Assembly: GCA_022447555.1 (NCBI GenBank)
Contig: JAKVBF010000015.1
Span: 1 to 57,384, forward strand
DNA length: 57,384 nucleotides
Direction of reading: 5' to 3'
From: Mariniblastus sp.
GTDB taxonomy: Bacteria > Planctomycetota > Planctomycetia > Pirellulales > Pirellulaceae
The translations under genes were made by a program, and so were the position numbers. Positions 20,023-30,810 of this stretch are shown here, piece after piece. The notes beneath the pieces were generated by a model, which saw only the letters and a program-made list of their open reading frames with translations, searched no databases and was not told the DNA's origin. Position 1 is the stretch's first letter. Each line of letters opens with the position of its first letter.

Positions 20023-20976
20023 TTAGGATCCCGATGGCTCCTGCAGGGGTGCAACAACGCCATGGCCAATGATTGAACCGACCGACGCAAAATCCCGTTT
20101 GACAAATGCCAATGCCCGCCAACCGACGCCATTCAATGATCGCCCCACCGAAGTCACTCGACCGACTGGCTTTCCATCCATGACCAATTCTTGACCCACC
20201 AAGGGCTCCTCGTTCAAAAAGTCAAGAACAACCAACAACCGGTTGACCCGGCCTAACGAGTCGATTCGAGCGACGGTTTCCTGGCCCAAATAACAACCTT
20301 TTGTAAAGGAGATTGTTTTTTCATCACGATTCAATTCCTGGGGAAGGTTGTCAGCCGTCGTCTCTACCCCGAACCATGGCGTTCCTTTTGCCAGTCGACA
20401 CATGGCCAAGGTTTCCACCGACAACGGAGCAAATCCAGCACCCGCTAGATGACTCACCCAATCCTTAACTGCCAACTTTGGAACGCCCAACCAAAAACAA
20501 TCTCCCGCAAACTCAGCGAACGCTGCGTGGCATTCCCCTCCCTCTACACCCACCGTTTGGCACATGCCCTGCTCCGGAGCTGTTCCAAATAAATCGGCCA
20601 ATCCGTCTGCAGCCCGTTTCCCGGTGAGTAAAAAACTTCGCATTGAATTAGAAAGATCTTTTATCTGAACATCATCTCGAATGATGTACATGTCAAGATG
20701 CTCCATCAACGCAACGGATTGACCACCTGCCCCCACCAAGAGCAAAGCATCAAGCAACATCAAGACATGGACATGACCAAGGGTCTTCCCTTTGCCATTT
20801 AAGATAAACGCTTCGCGGACCTCCAAAGGCGCCATGGCGTTTATGTCGGCCGTGCAAAAACTCTGTAGGAATTTAACACGGTCTTCTCCGCTCAACTGTA
20901 GCACTGTCCAATCAGCGACCTCGTGGTAACCAGAGTCACTCGGTAAACGGTCGAATTCTTGTTCGCTACCTGTCAT
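20023..20976 (-). CDS. ygfZ: YgfZ/GcvT-like folate-binding iron-sulfur protein
   Basis: A 317-residue protein of the GcvT-like fold. The signature KGCYLGQETVARI, matching K-G-C-[FY]-x-G-Q-E, is diagnostic of the YgfZ family, and ADINAMAPLEVREAFILNGKGKTLGHVHV is the usual N-terminal part. In Escherichia coli it uses tetrahydrofolate and the motif cysteine to support certain iron-sulfur enzymes and tRNA thiolation (MiaB). A C-terminal domain (VGQELVMDGKPVGRVTSVGRSL) is the typical barrel. It is downstream of a LarA-like gene on the same strand with a 77-base gap, so possibly co-transcribed. Confidence 0.92.
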   Translation of the reverse strand: MTGSEQEFDRLPSDSGYHEVADWTVLQLSGEDRVKFLQSFCTADINAMAPLEVREAFILNGKGKTLGHVHVLMLLDALLLVGAGGQSVALMEHLDMYIIRDDVQIKDLSNSMRSFLLTGKRAADGLADLFGTAPEQGMCQTVGVEGGECHAAFAEFAGDCFWLGVPKLAVKDWVSHLAGAGFAPLSVETLAMCRLAKGTPWFGVETTADNLPQELNRDEKTISFTKGCYLGQETVARIDSLGRVNRLLVVLDFLNEEPLVGQELVMDGKPVGRVTSVGRSLNGVGWRALAFVKRDFASVGSIIGHGVVAPLQEPSGS

Positions 20977-21053
20977 ATTCAGTGGTTTCTTTCTGAACGT
21001 GCCCTTTCAGTTGCCGAAAGGACCCTATTTTTTGAGTGTTTCCGGCATCCAAA

Positions 21054-22163
21054 TCAAGCTCTGCCGACACTCACTTTATGGGCGTCTCTCAAAATGATTC
21101 CGTCCTGCGCCCGCTCTATCAATCGATCGAATTCGGTTTGGGAACTAATGGGGCCTATCCCCAGTTCCTCGATGACCGAATCCGGCAAATTAGATTTCAA
21201 AAAGACCTGGCGGTCCATCAATATGGGTACAACACGTTGAAGAATCTCGTCCATCCCTCCCAATTTTTTCCAGATCGCTTCTTCATCGCCTTCAAATGGA
21301 AGCGTGAATGCCTGCCGGTAATCGTCGTCGGGTGCCGTTTCCAGTCCGCTACAAACAACGATTTGCCCGTCACCATCAGAGACGTCATTTGCCGCAACCA
21401 ACGCGCGACAAAAATGCGCCCACGTCTGTTGGCCCGACACCTCCTCGATGGTCGCTATGACCAATGGAACCGCACCTTGTGGAACGAGTGACCATATCTG
21501 CTCTGCTAGTCGCTCCGCCATTTGGTCGCTTTTTTCTTTCTCTCCAAACGTCGCACCCCGAATCTCGCCCCCGGGGCCTCCCACCACGTTGAGAGACGTG
21601 AACACCCCTAAATGTTCATTGGTCAAGCGTACTTCGGCCTGCTTTTGTGAGGCGGCCTTAAAGCGGAGCTGGGTTTCGTGGGTACTGAATTCAGGGTACA
21701 GATCATTTTGCAGTTGTCGATTGTCACGACAAGTAATCGGAACAATCACATCCGCGTCAAATAACTCCCGATTGATTTTAATGGGATCACCTTCGACGTT
21801 GGCCGCCAGATACGCTACCGACTCCTCGTCCTCGTGGTCGTGCCGCATCAGCTTTAGACTGAGTGGATGATTTGGAGACGCATAATTCATTCGCTTCGCA
21901 ACGACTAAAGTAATGTCACCGATATCGAGGCCCATCTCAAGCAAATAGTCAAGCACCGCTTGTGTCACTTGCTCGCCGCAGGGAACGTCCGGGTGGACCG
22001 CGACGGCAACCTGATCACCGGGAAAAACGGCCTTCCGCAAGGGGGGGTAATCGAGCGGGTGGTCCAACGCCGTCTGCACGAGCTCCCTAAGCTCCTGATC
22101 CGCAGCTGATATGACCTGTGGTTGTGAAAATTCACTTGGCAGATCGATCCCAAGATTGTTCAT
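21054..22163 (-). CDS. LarA-like (DUF2088, lactate racemase domain) protein
   Basis: A 369-residue protein related to the N- and C-terminal domains of nickel-pincer lactate racemase LarA: AVAVHPDVPC, DITLVVAKRMNYA, GDPIKINRELFDADVIVPI and NVVGGPGGEIRGATFG fit the family layout. LarA uses a pyridinium-pincer nickel cofactor and its DxTR and TGxHR motifs. Here the first reads HPDVPCGE and the second is KRMNYASPNH, so residues that bind substrate or serve as catalytic bases are changed. It may therefore be a non-racemase paralog; no larB/C/E gene is nearby. The start chosen is ATG 22163; a GTG at 22175 would add four residues. No SD is clear. Confidence 0.7.
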   Translation of the reverse strand: MNNLGIDLPSEFSQPQVISAADQELRELVQTALDHPLDYPPLRKAVFPGDQVAVAVHPDVPCGEQVTQAVLDYLLEMGLDIGDITLVVAKRMNYASPNHPLSLKLMRHDHEDEESVAYLAANVEGDPIKINRELFDADVIVPITCRDNRQLQNDLYPEFSTHETQLRFKAASQKQAEVRLTNEHLGVFTSLNVVGGPGGEIRGATFGEKEKSDQMAERLAEQIWSLVPQGAVPLVIATIEEVSGQQTWAHFCRALVAANDVSDGDGQIVVCSGLETAPDDDYRQAFTLPFEGDEEAIWKKLGGMDEILQRVVPILMDRQVFLKSNLPDSVIEELGIGPISSQTEFDRLIERAQDGIILRDAHKVSVGRA

Positions 22164-22400
22164 AGACACTGACACTATCGTTATGGTTACGTTTTTCTTT
22201 TTAGTAGATGATAGCGTTTAAAGAATTTGATCGTCAACGGACCCTTCTCTTGTCGTTTCTGAGGCTCAATACATTTGGCAATCGAGGTTTACGGAAATCG
22301 CCCCTTTCGCTCTAATTCGGCATGAAACGAATTCAAAAACTCGCCGAACAAACCCTCGCACAATCGGGAATGAACGGCAACATGCATAAGGACACGCATC

Positions 22401-25073
22401 GTGCCTCACCAAAAGAATATCGCAGGGGTCCTCGCGTTTTGCATTGTTTTCATGCTCTTTCCTGGTTGTGAAACTAAGCCAGCGAGCCAATCTACCGGCT
22501 CCAGACAAAGCGATGCACTCTCGGCTGACGAGATATTAGGTGAGGTCCTTCGACAATACCGAGCAGCCGCTTCGTACACGGATCAGGCAAAGCTTTACTT
22601 AAACTACCGTATTGACGGTCGCTCGATTCAGGAACCACAACCTTGGTCGACCCAATGGGTAAAGGGGAAAGGGCTTTCCAGCCGCCTCTTTAATTGCCAA
22701 ATCTCCTTCGATCACCGCCTACTCAGTTGTTATGTCTTCGACATTGACTCGGCGAATTTGGACGATCAACAATGGGTGATTCCAGCATCCCAAACCACCC
22801 AACTCGAGGAGCTGTTTTCGGATCCGATCGCAAGGCATTTCCTATGCGGCTATAGCGAGCTACCGTTGGATGAGTCGACGGACACATTGCAAGACTCCCT
22901 AAAGCCTCCAATTTTTCATCTATGTTGTGGCCTCGCCACGGGTGATTGGTTCGGTTCCAACAGTCTACCAAAGCGTTTACCTGATCAAAACATTGATCAG
23001 TCTGTCTGTTATGTTTTGGGATTCTCAACCTCTCGAGGTAGCCATCAGGTTTTCATCAATCAACAAACAGGCCTGATTGAACAAATCTCTTTCCCGCTGG
23101 ATTATTTAGATCAACGCATTCTTCAAGCTGGCGAAATTGAGAATGTGACGCTGTTTGCTCGATTTCATGAGGCGCAATTAAATACGAGCCTCAATCGATC
23201 CGGTTTCGAAGTGAAACCCCGTGGAGACGCACAACTTGTCCGCCAATTTGTGACCATACCCGAACCGTTTCCTTGCGACCAAATTGGCCGGCCGCTACCC
23301 ACCGACACCCTCCTTAAACCCGATGGCACTCCCTTCTCGGACGTCATGCTCGCGGGAAAAACCTCGGTGTTCCATTGGTTTGACGGTGATTTGAAGTCCC
23401 TCCAACAGTTTAAGGGACTTGCAAATTCCGCGGACGACCCACTCTATCGATTCTATGCTGTCTATTCCGACTCGGAACTGGAACAACCGGGTACCGATTC
23501 CAGCCGTCCCAGTACTGCCATCGCTTCGGTCGTAAGCCCTCCCTCAGACAGCGCCTCCGTAGCGATGATATATGACCCTCAATTAGGGGCCAGCCAAAAG
23601 GCTCGACTCAACGTGTTTCCCGCCGTATTAGTCATCGGTCCCGACCGAACCATCCAATTTGTCCAGGGGACACAGCAACCCGATTGGAAAAAACGGTTGC
23701 TGGCCGCCATGCAACGGGTTTCGAGCGGGGAACGATTGGCCGAAGAGATGCAAACGGAATATCAACAATTTCTAAAGCAATACGCCCGCCAAATCCTGGA
23801 GAACGATCAATCCAATCTCTTTAACGCGGCCTCGAACTCACAACCCACGGATACAGCTCTCAACCCCTTTCAATTGGAGCGGTTGTGGTCCCTTCGCTCA
23901 ACTAACGAAAATAAGATAACTGCAAGCGGTAACATGATATCTGCAGGCGGCAACCTGTACGTATTGGATGGTTTCCAAACCATACTAAAAATAGGTGCCG
24001 ACGGGGTTCAACGCGGGCCGGCTTTGCGGCTTAATCTACCCCAAGGTGTGGGCGTGACACGACTGCGGAAACTTGTCGGACCGCAAGACGAGCGAACATT
24101 CGCCTGTTTCTCGAAACTTGGTCCGGCACCCTATCTTTTTGACTCCGAGTGGCAATCATTAGGTCCACAGCCCGAGTGGGACCGTTCCAACGTTCGGCAG
24201 GACAATACAGAAGCGACGGCCCGAGGGCTGAGCGACTGCCAACTCAACTATGAGGCAGACCAGGGACCGCGACTCTTTCTTGCGTTCACCGATCAACGCG
24301 GTTTTCGTGAAATTCCTCTCGGGCAACGGGGCCCGGAAGATTCCAACCAATCACCCTCCAAAACCACGCACCCCCTCTTTTCCCACCAGCCCGTCTACGC
24401 CCTTAACGGCCCTGACGCAAACCTGCTCCTTACCGATGACCCCAACGGAAACCGAACCATTATCGACCAAGAGGGAAACACGATAGCCCCTTCTAATGTG
24501 ACGCTTCAAACCCTAACTGGCACTCCATCCCTCAGCATCGCCTGCGGTTACGATGCGTCGAATCAATGGCGCGCCCTCGCGCTGACTCCGGACGGCAAGC
24601 ATCTATGGAATCACCTCACACACCCACAGGAATTTGAAACGGATTTTGAAAACGTGGCGTTAACCGACCAAGGGAAATTGGTTGCGATTGCCGACAGCCA
24701 GAACCAGATACAGATCTTTGATTATGTCGGGAATCTTGTGGCCTGCCAACGGTTTCAGACACCGATCCGAGGAATGTGCTGGCTCTCATGTGAACTTATG
24801 TCTGAGGAAATTTACAAACAGACACTCAGTGAAAAGCAAACTCTCGAACAAACCGAGCTACCTAACCTTCTTCAATCAGAAACCGAACCACCACTTGAAA
24901 TCGTAGACAGACTGAAGAAAAAAATAAATCGCATCGCGGACCAGCTGGAACGCGTGACCATCGTTGGACCCGACCGATATATCCCAGCTGGTGACGCCCC
25001 ATCCACGTCCATATGCCTTGCTATCTCACTCGGTGAAACCATTGAACTATGGCAGATTCGCCCCGTTCGATAG
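22401..25073 (+). CDS. Large lipoprotein with thioredoxin-like and propeller-like parts
   Basis: An 890-residue protein with lipobox LFPGC near residue 22. Residues ~40-270 resemble an outer-membrane lipid-carrier-like beta sheet domain (EVLRQYRAAASYTDQAKLYLNY, VFINQQTGLIEQISFPLD). Residues ~300-435 have the layout of a thioredoxin-like fold (KTSVFHWFDGDLKSL, then ARLNVFPAVLVIGPDRTIQFVQG), but no CXXC pair, so no redox activity is expected. From ~470 to the end repeated beta strands suggest a six- or seven-blade propeller (GGNLYVLDGFQTILKIGADG, ITDQRGFREIPL-like, KLVAIADSQNQIQIFDYVGNLV). A Glu-rich coil occurs near 820. The start is GTG 22401, with AAGGA 8 nt upstream. I do not recognise a function. 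Confidence 0.85.
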   Translation: MPHQKNIAGVLAFCIVFMLFPGCETKPASQSTGSRQSDALSADEILGEVLRQYRAAASYTDQAKLYLNYRIDGRSIQEPQPWSTQWVKGKGLSSRLFNCQISFDHRLLSCYVFDIDSANLDDQQWVIPASQTTQLEELFSDPIARHFLCGYSELPLDESTDTLQDSLKPPIFHLCCGLATGDWFGSNSLPKRLPDQNIDQSVCYVLGFSTSRGSHQVFINQQTGLIEQISFPLDYLDQRILQAGEIENVTLFARFHEAQLNTSLNRSGFEVKPRGDAQLVRQFVTIPEPFPCDQIGRPLPTDTLLKPDGTPFSDVMLAGKTSVFHWFDGDLKSLQQFKGLANSADDPLYRFYAVYSDSELEQPGTDSSRPSTAIASVVSPPSDSASVAMIYDPQLGASQKARLNVFPAVLVIGPDRTIQFVQGTQQPDWKKRLLAAMQRVSSGERLAEEMQTEYQQFLKQYARQILENDQSNLFNAASNSQPTDTALNPFQLERLWSLRSTNENKITASGNMISAGGNLYVLDGFQTILKIGADGVQRGPALRLNLPQGVGVTRLRKLVGPQDERTFACFSKLGPAPYLFDSEWQSLGPQPEWDRSNVRQDNTEATARGLSDCQLNYEADQGPRLFLAFTDQRGFREIPLGQRGPEDSNQSPSKTTHPLFSHQPVYALNGPDANLLLTDDPNGNRTIIDQEGNTIAPSNVTLQTLTGTPSLSIACGYDASNQWRALALTPDGKHLWNHLTHPQEFETDFENVALTDQGKLVAIADSQNQIQIFDYVGNLVACQRFQTPIRGMCWLSCELMSEEIYKQTLSEKQTLEQTELPNLLQSETEPPLEIVDRLKKKINRIADQLERVTIVGPDRYIPAGDAPSTSICLAISLGETIELWQIRPVR

Positions 25074-25132
25074 TCCTAACGCAACCTTCTCTTACCCAGA
25101 CAAAAACTCCATCTCAAACGGTCGCCTGCCGT

Positions 25133-26068
25133 TTAGTTGGATTTTACGGAACCCGTGAAACGATGCCCCGCAATCGGGGATGCGATCTGGTATAACCCCG
25201 TGCGGGCGGTGACGTAAAGTATTTTTTGATCCTCACCACCGAATGTGACGTTAGCCGGTTGTTGTGGCAACTCGATCACACCAAGAAGCTTTCCACCCGG
25301 GCTAACAACCTGCAAACCCAAACCCGTGGTGATGTAAAGATTGCCAGCCCTATCGACCGTCAAACCATCACCCCCTGAATTTCCGCCGGGTTGTTTTTGC
25401 TCCATTTCAAAAAAAACATGTCCCTTTGAAATTTGCCCTGGCGATTGTATTTGATAGGCCATTACCTGTTTTTGTTGGCTCGGAACGACGTACAACGTTT
25501 TTTCATCAGGAGACAGAATGATCCCGTTGGGTGCGTCCAGATCATCGCCGAGTCGAGTGATCGTGCCGTCGTTCGCACGGTAGTAAAATGCGGTGGTTCC
25601 CTGCGGCAGGGGATCCGGCGCTCGATAGTGCGGATCGGTAAAGTAGACCCCGCCCCGACGATCCACCACGAGATCATTACAGGCGTTGAACCGGGCACCC
25701 TTATAAGCCCCTGCCAAAACGGTGCTCTTTTGTGTAGCGGTATCATAGGCCACTAATTGGCCATCCATCTGACAGGCCAGCAGTTGCCCGGCACCATCGA
25801 TCATCAAGCCATTGCAGTGCAATGACGGTTCCACAAAAACATTTTTTTTACCATCCGTGATTTGATAGATACGATTGGCCGGAATGTCAGTGAAATATAA
25901 GTTGCCATGACCATCATCGGCAGGCCCTTCGGTGAATTGAAAACCATCAAAAACAAGTTCGGGCTCTCCAAACGTCCCAATCGTTTTTACATCGGTTTGA
26001 GCGACACCTACGCCCGTTAGACCTGCCAACCAAAACATTATCAAAAGAGCCAACACGGAATCTTTCAT
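25133..26068 (-). CDS. Secreted SMP-30/gluconolactonase-like (LRE) protein
   Basis: A 311-residue protein with a signal peptide (about 1-23, ending VGVAQ) and a six-bladed propeller of the SMP-30/gluconolactonase family. The metal-ligand positions are visible: TEGPADDGHGNLYFTD (Glu), FNACNDLVVDRRGGVYFTDP (Asn-Asp), DAPNGIILSPDEKTLYV (Asn) and GGDGLTVDRAGNLYIT (Asp). Known members hydrolyse sugar lactones in a calcium- or zinc-dependent way. The substrate here is unknown. It is convergent with the 890-residue lipoprotein gene, the stops being about 60 bases apart. Confidence 0.9.
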   Translation of the reverse strand: MKDSVLALLIMFWLAGLTGVGVAQTDVKTIGTFGEPELVFDGFQFTEGPADDGHGNLYFTDIPANRIYQITDGKKNVFVEPSLHCNGLMIDGAGQLLACQMDGQLVAYDTATQKSTVLAGAYKGARFNACNDLVVDRRGGVYFTDPHYRAPDPLPQGTTAFYYRANDGTITRLGDDLDAPNGIILSPDEKTLYVVPSQQKQVMAYQIQSPGQISKGHVFFEMEQKQPGGNSGGDGLTVDRAGNLYITTGLGLQVVSPGGKLLGVIELPQQPANVTFGGEDQKILYVTARTGLYQIASPIAGHRFTGSVKSN

Positions 26069-27000
26069 GGTTCGCTTTCCCTGGTTTTCTTAACGATCAT
26101 TTATCAAACAGCACAAAAACAAATGGCGATCGACACGGAGCCCAAAAAAAAGCGGTTTTGCGTTGCCATCGCCAGAGACCAACGATTGAACCGCCTGCCC
26201 GTCAATGCGGCCACCGATAGGTCCCATTTCACACAAGGGTTGGGTTTGCGTCAATCCTTGGTTAACCGCCTTCGGCCAAGGCGACAGAACAAGGCGCTTA
26301 CTTATTCGGCCAGGGTGCCGACTTGGCGGCCGGTGAGTGGGGCCCAACGCACGAACCACATAGTCAGATCAAGCCTTTCCTGAGTTGGTCAGGGGATTAT
26401 TCGCCAATGAATCTACAACGCACTCCGAGTGCAATCACCGATGCTGTCAGATATTTTTTTCCTGATGGCTTTATCTAACACCAACGTACTATCCGTCAGG
26501 ATTCCAAAAAGAACCCTTGCAAAACCTACTTTCCACCAACCTCGAGCGGAAACAGATTCTTGGTTTATTATTGATCTGCGGCAGTTTCCAAGCTCGAGCC
26601 GTACTACAATCCCATACAATGAAAACAAACAAATTAAGTGCTTGCCTCCTACTTGCTGGCAACCATAATTATTTTTTGAAATTTGGAACGTAACAAGACC
26701 CGATTGATGTTGACCGTTCGAAACGCCGTAAATTAGATTACTTTGCTGTGCCATGGAGGGCACAGAAAACCGGCGCGTTGAAAACGTGCCTTACCGTTAG
26801 CGATGTGATAAAGTGCTAACATAAAACAGTTGGTCACACGGATGTGGTAAATTTACGCTGTTTTGCACTTTGACATTTGTCCACGGACCGGATCGATGAT
26901 TCCGGTTATTGATGGTATCTAACCCTTATGGTTGTTAGCTACGTCGTTTCTTGTGACCTCCAAATGGACGATGCCCCGAGTCCAAACATGGAGTTTCAGC
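26069..27000. other. Long gap without recognised gene upstream of dnaG
   Basis: About 930 bases. The only frames are short, without SD and with poor composition. One small hairpin is seen, CTGTGCC with GGCACAG near 26745-26766, with no T-run. A TTGACA at 26870-26875 could be a promoter -35 for dnaG, but no convincing -10 lies at the right spacing. It presumably holds the promoter region of the dnaG-rpoD unit and perhaps an RNA I cannot identify. Confidence 0.5.
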
Positions 27001-28878
27001 GTGTCTTCAGGACTAACTGCTGACACAAAAGATCGTATCAAACAGGCCAATGATATCGTTGACCTGGTTGGCAGCTATATGGAGCTGCGCCGGCAAGGCA
27101 GTAATTATGTCTGTCATTGTCCTTGGCATGATGACCAACGTCCCAGCTTGCAAGTTAACCCCGCACGTCAAAGCTGGGTTTGTTGGGTTTGCAATATCCG
27201 TGGCGATGTTTTCGACTTTGTCATGCGACGGGAAGGCGTAGAATTTGTTGAAGCGATGAAAATCTTGGCAGAACGTGCCGGAATTCCCTGGACGTTATCC
27301 CAAAGAAAAATTGAGAAAGGGAGTGTTAATGACAAACAAACTCTCTATCAAGCCATGTCATGGGCCGAGCAACAATTTCACGATTTCCTTTTGCAATCAC
27401 CGGCAGCCGCAAATCCGCGGCAATATCTCCTAGACCGTGGTTTCGCAGATGACTCCATACAGCAATTCAAACTTGGATTTTGCCCTCCCTCATATAATTG
27501 GCTGACGGATCGGGCTCGAGAGTCCATCTTCTCTGCGGAGATACTTGAGGCCTGCGACCTTGTTGGGCGAAGCAATCAAGGAAGCTATTATGATCGGTTC
27601 CGCGGCCGGTTGATCTTCCCAATCCGGGACACAATGCATCGCGCCATCGCCCTAGGCGGACGTTTGGTTCCGGGCGTGTTCGAGCCGGATAAAGAACCAC
27701 CCGGAAAATACATTAACTCGCGTGAAACGAGACTCTTTTCAAAAAGTGACACATTATACGGTCTGAACCTCGTACGTGACCAAGTCTCGAAAGACCGCAG
27801 CCTGACCATTGTTGAGGGATACACGGATGTGATCGGTGCATGGCAAGCCGGCTTGCGCAATGTCGTCGCTTGCCTTGGCACGGCCTTGAACGAAAAACAC
27901 ATACGGCTGGTGAAACGATTCGCCGACCGGATCACCTTGGTTCTGGATGGCGATGAGGCAGGTCGAAAACGGGCCAATCAAATTCTAGACCTCTTCGTCG
28001 CCAACGATATCGATCTGCGTATCCTAACCCTGCCTAACAACTCCGATCCATTCGATTTTGTGATGCAACAAGGTGCTCAGGAGTTTGCACGGCGCGTTCT
28101 AAACGCTGCCGACGCTATCGATCATAAGATCCGAGTCGAGACGCATGGTATTGACGTCATCAATGATACGCATTTGTCTAACCAAGCTTTGGAGAATATC
28201 CTCTCCACGGTTGCCCGAGTCCCCTCCTCGGTCTTTAGCGGATCGGCATCGAAAGTTTTGCGGCAAGACCAACTCCTTACAAGGCTTGCCCGACAGTTCC
28301 AGATCGAACGGCCGCAGATAAAACAACGGCTCATGGAACTCAGGTCCGCCAGTTTACGGCGCAATACGGGTGCCGAGGACCCCACAACCGAACCAGGTAT
28401 CGATTTTGAAAAACTGAACCGCTCCGAGGCCGAACTGGTCCAACTGATCATGCAGGATTCCGAATTTCTCGATGTGGCGTGTGAAAAAATTAGCCCCGAA
28501 CAATTTACCGACGGTCCCTTGCGAGATTTGTATCAGGAAATCTGCTACTGCTTTCAAGAAGGCCGCGACGCCACCTATTCTGAATTAATGCTGGAGCTAG
28601 AAGACAGCCGCCTGAAGGGTTTGGTCGTTTTTCTAGATACCCAGTGGCACGAAAAACAAATGGCGGCCGCCTCGCACCGGCAAGATAAACCACCCCGCAT
28701 GCTGTTGGATGAACTCCTACAGCGATTCATTCAACAGAACGAGCAAACGGGAAGTCGGCAAACGATTTCTCGGTTGCACGCTCGCAAACTTGACCAACAG
28801 GAGGAAACCGAAACGCTCGAGCAATTGCTCAACCAAGCAAAACAACGGCATGGCTTAAAGCCACCCACGGATGGGTAG
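27001..28878 (+). CDS. dnaG: DNA primase
   Basis: Makes RNA primers for replication with DnaB helicase. The N-terminal zinc ribbon is C40-x2-H43-x17-C61-x2-C64. The catalytic RNA polymerase core includes RFRGRLIFPIRDTMHRAIALGGRL and the Toprim motif VEGYTDVIGAWQAGLRNVVACLG with the Asp-x-Asp box LVLDGDEAGRKR. A C-terminal helical region (after about 430) matches the helicase-binding domain. The start is GTG 27001, with GGAG at 26990-26993, 7 nt upstream, giving 625 residues; a longer frame from TTG 26932 lacks support. rpoD follows at about 210 bases on the same strand, as in the classical macromolecular-synthesis arrangement, though without rpsU. Confidence 0.95.
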   Translation: MSSGLTADTKDRIKQANDIVDLVGSYMELRRQGSNYVCHCPWHDDQRPSLQVNPARQSWVCWVCNIRGDVFDFVMRREGVEFVEAMKILAERAGIPWTLSQRKIEKGSVNDKQTLYQAMSWAEQQFHDFLLQSPAAANPRQYLLDRGFADDSIQQFKLGFCPPSYNWLTDRARESIFSAEILEACDLVGRSNQGSYYDRFRGRLIFPIRDTMHRAIALGGRLVPGVFEPDKEPPGKYINSRETRLFSKSDTLYGLNLVRDQVSKDRSLTIVEGYTDVIGAWQAGLRNVVACLGTALNEKHIRLVKRFADRITLVLDGDEAGRKRANQILDLFVANDIDLRILTLPNNSDPFDFVMQQGAQEFARRVLNAADAIDHKIRVETHGIDVINDTHLSNQALENILSTVARVPSSVFSGSASKVLRQDQLLTRLARQFQIERPQIKQRLMELRSASLRRNTGAEDPTTEPGIDFEKLNRSEAELVQLIMQDSEFLDVACEKISPEQFTDGPLRDLYQEICYCFQEGRDATYSELMLELEDSRLKGLVVFLDTQWHEKQMAAASHRQDKPPRMLLDELLQRFIQQNEQTGSRQTISRLHARKLDQQEETETLEQLLNQAKQRHGLKPPTDG

Positions 28879-29090
28879 CAACTATTACCGTTGATCGCCA
28901 GTATCCCAAAATCGGCTAATCTCGTAAGACGTTCGAACGTTCCGAAACCCCGCATCAGGTGAATCGTGAAGTCACTTGAAACCAGCGGACCGATCGAATG
29001 TACAAGAACCAATTTTATCCTTAGGGATGAGGGATGTCAGGCATAGACACTTCATGATAGCGATATCAATCGCACAGGAGGTTCGTGAAA

Positions 29091-30776
29091 ATGGATTTTC
29101 AAGAAACCGATCTACAGAAATTGATTACCAAAGGAAAGACCCAAGGCTACTTAACCTACAACGAGCTCGGCAATTACCTACCTGATGAAACGGTCGGTTC
29201 AGAAAAAATCGACAACTTGATTGTCGCCGTGGAAAGTTCAGGGATTAAACTTAGGGAAAAGCCCCCCGCTAAATCAACTAATGCGGGACCGTCAGCTGAG
29301 GATTTGCTAAAGGCCGAAGCTGAGTTGCAAACCATTCAGGTACCGGAAAAGTTACCGAGACCAAGTGACGACCCCATTCGGATGTACCTGAGTCAGATGT
29401 CTGAAATCCCTTTACTTACGCGGGACGAAGAAATTTCATTGGCGAAACGGATTGAAATTGCACGAAAACGTTACCGGCGCGCGGTGCTGACCTGTTTCTA
29501 CGCTCACAAAGCAACCACGGACACACTCAAACGGGTCCACGCTGGCGAGCTACCATTTGATCGCACCATTAAAGTTTCACTCACGGAAAACTTAACCAAA
29601 GAGCAGATTCAACAGCGAATGCCACATAATTTCCGAACGATGGATCACCTCCATTCGGAAAACCGAAAGGACTTCGCCTTGATGATCAGCCACTCCGCGA
29701 GTGCCCAGGAAAAGTCCGATGCTCGGCGGCGTTTTCTGCGTCGGCGCTCGAAACTCGTCCAATTGATTGAGGAATTGAGTTTGCGATCTCGTCGGATCAG
29801 TCCCCTGATTAAACAGCTACGCAATTTCTCGGATCGCATGCTAGGTCTCAAGTCGCGTTTGGCGGAACTAGCTGACGATTCCACAAACGCCATCGAACGC
29901 AAGCGATTAAAGACCGAACTTCATCGTCTGATGGTGATGTGTCAAGAAAGCCCATCCAGTCTTTCAGAACGAGTCGAAAACTGCGAGACCTTCTATGAAG
30001 AGTTCGAGAACGCTAAGCGGGCGTTATCTAGTTGCAATCTGCGATTAGTCGTTTCCATCGCAAAAAAATACCGCAATCGCGGCATGGGTTTTCTTGACCT
30101 CATTCAAGAAGGTAACACCGGTCTCATGCGAGCAGTTGACAAATATGAATACCGAAGAGGCTTCAAATTTTCTACCTACGCAACATGGTGGATTCGACAA
30201 GCCATCACACGAGCCATCGCCGACCAGGCTCGGACCATTCGTATTCCCGTGCACATGATCGATGTACTTTCCAAATTGAGAAATATTCAGAAACGCTTGC
30301 TTCAAGAACGTCGATGTGAACCGTCGACCGAGGAAATTGCCTTGCTGGCCAATATGAGTGTCGAGGCCGTTCGCCGAGTGATGGATATTGGCAGACACCC
30401 GGTCAGTCTTGATCGACCTATCGGCGACGGTGACGACTGTAGTTTTGGTGAATTCATCGAGGATTCAACAAGTGACAACCCGGTCCGTAAGGCGACCAAC
30501 GAGATTTTAAGAGGGAAAATTGAAGGCCTCCTCAAAACATTGACCTACCGCGAACGAGAAATCATTCGATTGCGTTACGGTTTGGGGGACGGCTACACCT
30601 ACACCCTAGAAGAAGTGGGCCGAATCTTCCGCGTCACCCGGGAACGCGTTCGACAAATTGAGGCGAAAGCTGTGCGGAAACTGCAAAACCCGGTTCGCAG
30701 TCAGCATTTGGAAGGGTTTCTACCATCCTCAGTTGCGGGTTCGGAACCGATTTCCGTTCCAACATCCTCATTCTGA
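29091..30776 (+). CDS. rpoD: Principal sigma-70 factor
   Basis: A 561-residue sigma-70 family factor of the primary group. Region 1.1-like sequence ([16 protein letters not shown]) is at the N-terminus. Region 1.2 is [22 protein letters not shown]. Region 2 is [24 protein letters not shown], then [19 protein letters not shown] (promoter melting and -10 binding). Region 3 is [11 protein letters not shown]. Region 4.2 is [19 protein letters not shown], the -35 binding helix-turn-helix. The start is ATG 29091, with AGGAGG at 29076-29081 at a 9-nt spacing; a GTG at 29085 would be only 3 nt from the SD. It ends at a strong intrinsic terminator. It is probably the housekeeping sigma factor, though planctomycetes often carry several such genes. 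Confidence 0.93.
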   Translation: MDFQETDLQKLITKGKTQGYLTYNELGNYLPDETVGSEKIDNLIVAVESSGIKLREKPPAKSTNAGPSAEDLLKAEAELQTIQVPEKLPRPSDDPIRMYLSQMSEIPLLTRDEEISLAKRIEIARKRYRRAVLTCFYAHKATTDTLKRVHAGELPFDRTIKVSLTENLTKEQIQQRMPHNFRTMDHLHSENRKDFALMISHSASAQEKSDARRRFLRRRSKLVQLIEELSLRSRRISPLIKQLRNFSDRMLGLKSRLAELADDSTNAIERKRLKTELHRLMVMCQESPSSLSERVENCETFYEEFENAKRALSSCNLRLVVSIAKKYRNRGMGFLDLIQEGNTGLMRAVDKYEYRRGFKFSTYATWWIRQAITRAIADQARTIRIPVHMIDVLSKLRNIQKRLLQERRCEPSTEEIALLANMSVEAVRRVMDIGRHPVSLDRPIGDGDDCSFGEFIEDSTSDNPVRKATNEILRGKIEGLLKTLTYREREIIRLRYGLGDGYTYTLEEVGRIFRVTRERVRQIEAKAVRKLQNPVRSQHLEGFLPSSVAGSEPISVPTSSF

Positions 30777-30810
30777 CCCCACACGATAGAATCAGCGAGT
30801 TACTCAAACC

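Noticed and set aside
26069-26940. Several 60-120-codon frames on both strands before dnaG
   Set aside because: No SD, no protein-like composition and no family; treated as a non-coding gap.
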